DNA of 64,000 nt, from assembly GCA_947499145.1 (NCBI GenBank), contig CANMNB010000004.1, forward strand, positions 339,815 through 403,814, written 5' to 3'. The notes under the pieces were generated by a model. That model did no database searches and had not been told where the DNA came from. It was given only the letters and a program-made list of their open reading frames with translations. Within the stretch, counting starts at the first letter, position 1. Each line of letters starts with the position of its first letter. Position numbers and translations under genes: made by a program. Origin of the DNA: an uncultured Arachnia sp. GTDB lineage: Bacteria; Actinomycetota; Actinomycetes; Propionibacteriales; Propionibacteriaceae. This document shows positions 61,418-64,000 of this stretch, one piece after another.

Positions 61418-63091
61418 ATGGAGGCACGATCGAAGCCGAGGCTGCGAGTCGTATCTGTGACGTCAGCCCATGAAGACGTTGTCTTGCTTCCCCCAAAGGG
61501 AGTGACATGTGTTGTTGGAGCCAACAACGCTGGCAAGAGCCAATTGCTTCGAGATCTGCAGGAGGGCGCGAAGACGCTCGATGCGCGGAAGTCAGTGGTC
61601 CTACGATCAATCGAGTGGAACTTCGAACTGGGAAATCGGGAGGAATCCGAGCAACTACTCAAGACTCGAGCCCTCCCCGGACGGACACCTGATGGTCTCA
61701 GGTATTACCAGGTGTCGCCCGAAGGGCATCAGGTGAGCGACATCGAGGGGTTCCACGATGAACTCACCAGCACAAGAGATCACACCGGAGGGCCCCAGCA
61801 TCTCTCCGGCCTATTCATCCGCCGGGTCCCAGCTGGCTCTCTGCATCGCCATGCTGCGGGGGTGTTGCGGACCGAACATAGCGAGGATCGGCAATATAAC
61901 TGGCTTCTCGAGAGGGCGTACAGTGAGGGAGATCTGGCCAACGAGGTCCAAGGTCTACTTCGGCGCTTGTTTGGGGTTGAGGTGTTCTTGGATCATGCTA
62001 ATCACCCCGCTGCTATGCGAGTCGGAGTCCCTGATGTAGAGGTACCGCCGATCAATGCCCCAACGACAGAGTACGCAAGGGCTGTGGAGGAGCTGCCCCG
62101 TCTTGACAATCAAGGCGATGGGCTCAGGAGCATAGCCGGCCTAGCGCTGCTACTCTACGGGCTCGCTCCGGATGTCCTCATGCTCGACGAGCCTGAGGCC
62201 TTCTTGCACCCCGGACAAGCGCGCGCGGTTGGCAGATGGTTGTCTCAAGTCGCTGATTCGCTAGGGAACCAAATCATAGTGGCTACACATGACCGGGACC
62301 TGCTCAGCGGAATCCTTGAGGAATCGGAGGCAAGCGAGGTTCAGTTGGTTCGGATCTCGCGAGATGATAGTGGCTCCCGCTTCACGACCATCACCAACGA
62401 ACAGCGTCAGAAGTACTGGCTAGACCCCGTGCTGAGGCATTCAAATGTTCTGCAAGGACTTTTTCATCAACGGGTCGTGATTTGCGAGGCGTATGATGAT
62501 TGTGGTTTCTATAGCGCTGCCTTAAGCGAGATGGCTGGCTGCGCTAACGTCCAACACGTCATGGACGACACGCTCTTTTTGCCGAGTTTGGGCAAGGCGG
62601 GCATGGCCAGCTTGGCTGAAGTGCTTCGGGAGATGGACGTTGATGTGAGGGCGATCGTCGATTTCGACTTTCTGAATGACGACAAGACGATCGAAAGTCT
62701 TGTGCGGGCACTGGGGGGCGACTGGGACCAAGGTTCCCTCCTTTATGCAGATGTCGAGAAGCACATCAAGGGCGTGGATGGGTTTTGGGCACAAGCGAAG
62801 AAGCGTGGAATTGCGCAGGTGCCTGCTGGTGCAGCGACCACCGCATTCAAGAAGCTGCTGGCATGGTTGCGTGAGAGAAGAATCCATGTGGTCCCGAACG
62901 GGGAGCTGGAGAGTTTCTACAAGGAACTGGGAAAGGGCCCGGACTGGCTCCGCGGTGCTTTGGCGGCGCGGGCGCACTCGAGCGGGGACGCCACGAAATT
63001 CATGGGGGAGGCGGTACCGGAGGTCCTTCCTCAGAGCGGAAACGCTACCAGTCTTGAGGCAGGGACAGCTCGCCGTTCGGTACTGGGATGA
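61418..63091 (+). CDS. OLD-like AAA ATPase with TOPRIM-type nuclease region
   Basis: A 557-residue protein: ABC-type ATPase with Walker A VVGANNAGKSQLLRDL, a middle segment LDNQGDGLRSIAGLALLLYGLAPDVLMLDEPEAFLHPGQARAVGRWLSQVADSLGNQIIVATHDRDLLSGI (signature, Walker B, switch His), then a TOPRIM-like part (QRVVICEAYDDCGFYSAAL; VRAIVDFDFLNDD). OLD-family and GajA-like nucleases act in phage defence. ATG 61418 has GGGAG at proper distance; GTG 61412 is an alternative. No partner gene follows in the window. Confidence 0.78.
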   Translation: MEARSKPRLRVVSVTSAHEDVVLLPPKGVTCVVGANNAGKSQLLRDLQEGAKTLDARKSVVLRSIEWNFELGNREESEQLLKTRALPGRTPDGLRYYQVSPEGHQVSDIEGFHDELTSTRDHTGGPQHLSGLFIRRVPAGSLHRHAAGVLRTEHSEDRQYNWLLERAYSEGDLANEVQGLLRRLFGVEVFLDHANHPAAMRVGVPDVEVPPINAPTTEYARAVEELPRLDNQGDGLRSIAGLALLLYGLAPDVLMLDEPEAFLHPGQARAVGRWLSQVADSLGNQIIVATHDRDLLSGILEESEASEVQLVRISRDDSGSRFTTITNEQRQKYWLDPVLRHSNVLQGLFHQRVVICEAYDDCGFYSAALSEMAGCANVQHVMDDTLFLPSLGKAGMASLAEVLREMDVDVRAIVDFDFLNDDKTIESLVRALGGDWDQGSLLYADVEKHIKGVDGFWAQAKKRGIAQVPAGAATTAFKKLLAWLRERRIHVVPNGELESFYKELGKGPDWLRGALAARAHSSGDATKFMGEAVPEVLPQSGNATSLEAGTARRSVLG

Positions 63092-63318
63092 GGGTTTGGA
63101 GGCGGAGCTACGCAGCATCTCCACGGGCGCTGCATGGCGAATCCTCTCGCGGGCACCGGGGATCCCGTGATTCCTACCGCGGCCTCGGTCTCGTTCGGGA
63201 TCGCAGAGCGGGCTGAGGACGCCTGCGACAAACTCACGCTCATGCCGCCGTTCGCGCGCTCCTCGTGCCGATGTACGGTCTTCCGAGAAGTCATCGGGAC
63301 CGCTCACCGGACGACGCG
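63092..63318. other. Gap of about 230 bases after the OLD-like gene
   Basis: No gene or strong structure is seen. Both strands give only shadow frames. Confidence 0.4.
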
Positions 63319-63786
63319 TCAGCGCAGATTGAGCTGCGCCACGGTGCCGTGCAGCCGCCAGAACATCGAGGACGGCAGGGGTGTACCGAGCGCTGCCGCC
63401 TCCAGATAGCTCAAGTGAACGCACCATCCATCCCGGTAGGGCTCCCTGAGAGCCCCGAGGTTGCTGTGACTCAGCCGGAAGTCGGTTAGTCCACCCAACT
63501 CCTCCAGGTCCAGGCAGACCTTGGAGGCTGGCTCATCCGGGAAGCGCCATGTGAACTCGAGCCTGCTCGGCTCGGCCCATGCCACGACGGTTGAGTGGCA
63601 GACGTAGCCCTCACCGTGGTCGACCGCGAAGTCCGACACGGCCCGTACTTCACCGCTGATGACCTCGCCGAGCCACTGACGAATGAGGTTCTTGTCGCTG
63701 AGGCATTCCCAAACCCGCGCCCTGGGCACCTCGATGCGCCATGTGAGGCTGACGTCGTCCGTTTCTTCGATCCGGATCAATGGCAC
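63319..63786 (-). CDS. SRPBCC (AHSA1-like) domain protein
   Basis: About 155 residues with the AHSA1 pattern: VSLTWRIEVPRARVWECLSDKNLIRQWLGEV, SRLEFTWRFPDEP and the end GWCVHLSYLEAAALGTPLP. These proteins bind hydrophobic ligands or assist Hsp90-like chaperones in other organisms. The frame is open to 63915, but the first 43 residues are unlike the family, so GTG 63784-63786 is the likely start. The remaining 85 bases to the window end show no gene. Confidence 0.75.
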   Translation of the reverse strand: MPLIRIEETDDVSLTWRIEVPRARVWECLSDKNLIRQWLGEVISGEVRAVSDFAVDHGEGYVCHSTVVAWAEPSRLEFTWRFPDEPASKVCLDLEELGGLTDFRLSHSNLGALREPYRDGWCVHLSYLEAAALGTPLPSSMFWRLHGTVAQLNLR

Positions 63787-64000
63787 GGCAGCGAGCTTAG
63801 TGGCTGCCAGCACTTGGAACTTCCGCACATGTCGCGGTGTGCGAGCGTAGCCTTCCGGCTTCCCCGGCGCCCCGAGTACGACCGCCCTCAATTGCCGCAC
63901 TGAGCGTGGCCGCACGCTACTGTCGCGTTGGCAGATGCGGGGGCACCTACCATCAGAGCCACGGGTTGTTCGAAGGTGCAGGCGCTACGGCGAACTGCCC

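Noticed and set aside
1..64000. CRISPR array, rRNA genes or replication origin
   Set aside because: No regularly spaced repeats, rRNA sequence or DnaA-box cluster was seen.

Overview
The window is high-GC actinobacterial chromosome. Gene content (Tat and lipoprotein signals, BTAD regulators, actinobacterial-type conjugation genes) fits a soil or gut member of Propionibacteriales or Micrococcales, but the genus cannot be fixed from sequence alone. No rRNA, CRISPR array or replication origin was seen. One tRNA gene, tRNA-Pro(UGG), lies at 961-1033.

Layout: (1) 1-960 is the edge of an integrated mobile element. It holds the N-terminus of a MobF relaxase running off the left end, an oriT-like inverted repeat, a decayed tyrosine-recombinase-like fragment and then the tRNA-Pro gene used as a border. 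(2) 1.1-13.3 kb is a complete L-rhamnose catabolism cluster: ABC importer (ATPase, two permeases, binding lipoprotein), isomerase, mutarotase, an extra FucI-like protein, rhamnulokinase and rhamnulose-phosphate aldolase. A LacI repressor controls it, with matching operators in front of both outward-facing transcripts. (3) 13.3-15.3 kb is a scar. It has paired palindromes, a shrunken copy of the LysM/BTAD gene found intact at 35.5-38.4 kb, an excisionase-like HTH gene and a multiply frameshifted DUF4185 (GH183) pseudogene. (4) 15.5-24.9 kb is a polysaccharide operon with GH172, GH183, a sugar ABC importer, GH116 and LacI. The three enzyme families together match those known for D-arabinan breakdown, so this is probably a locus for eating mycobacterial-type arabinogalactan or lipoarabinomannan.

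(5) 25.2-58 kb is a second, larger integrative conjugative element. Its first module (25.5-38.4 kb) couples a sigma-like factor to a Tad/Flp-type pilus assembly set (SAF/CpaB, CpaE-like, CpaF/TadA, TadB, TadC, Flp pilin, TadE/TadG-like proteins, lipoprotein, PKD protein) and ends with a membrane LysM-BTAD protein. Cargo follows (38.5-44.5 kb): a DUF4411/ImmA pair, a GIY-YIG protein, an IS3 element nested in an IS256 remnant, a TIR-like effector with a zinc-ribbon partner and a DUF2188 protein. The second module (44.8-58 kb) is the type IV secretion operon: ArdC, ParA-like protein, membrane proteins, TrbL-like channel, SCO6880-like protein, VirB4 ATPase, M23/lytic enzyme and TraG/VirD4 coupling protein. 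No relaxase or integrase follows it here.

(6) 58.3-63.1 kb carries two large defence-type ATPases, a PD-(D/E)XK-STAND-like protein and an OLD-like AAA-TOPRIM protein. A SRPBCC-domain gene lies at the right edge.
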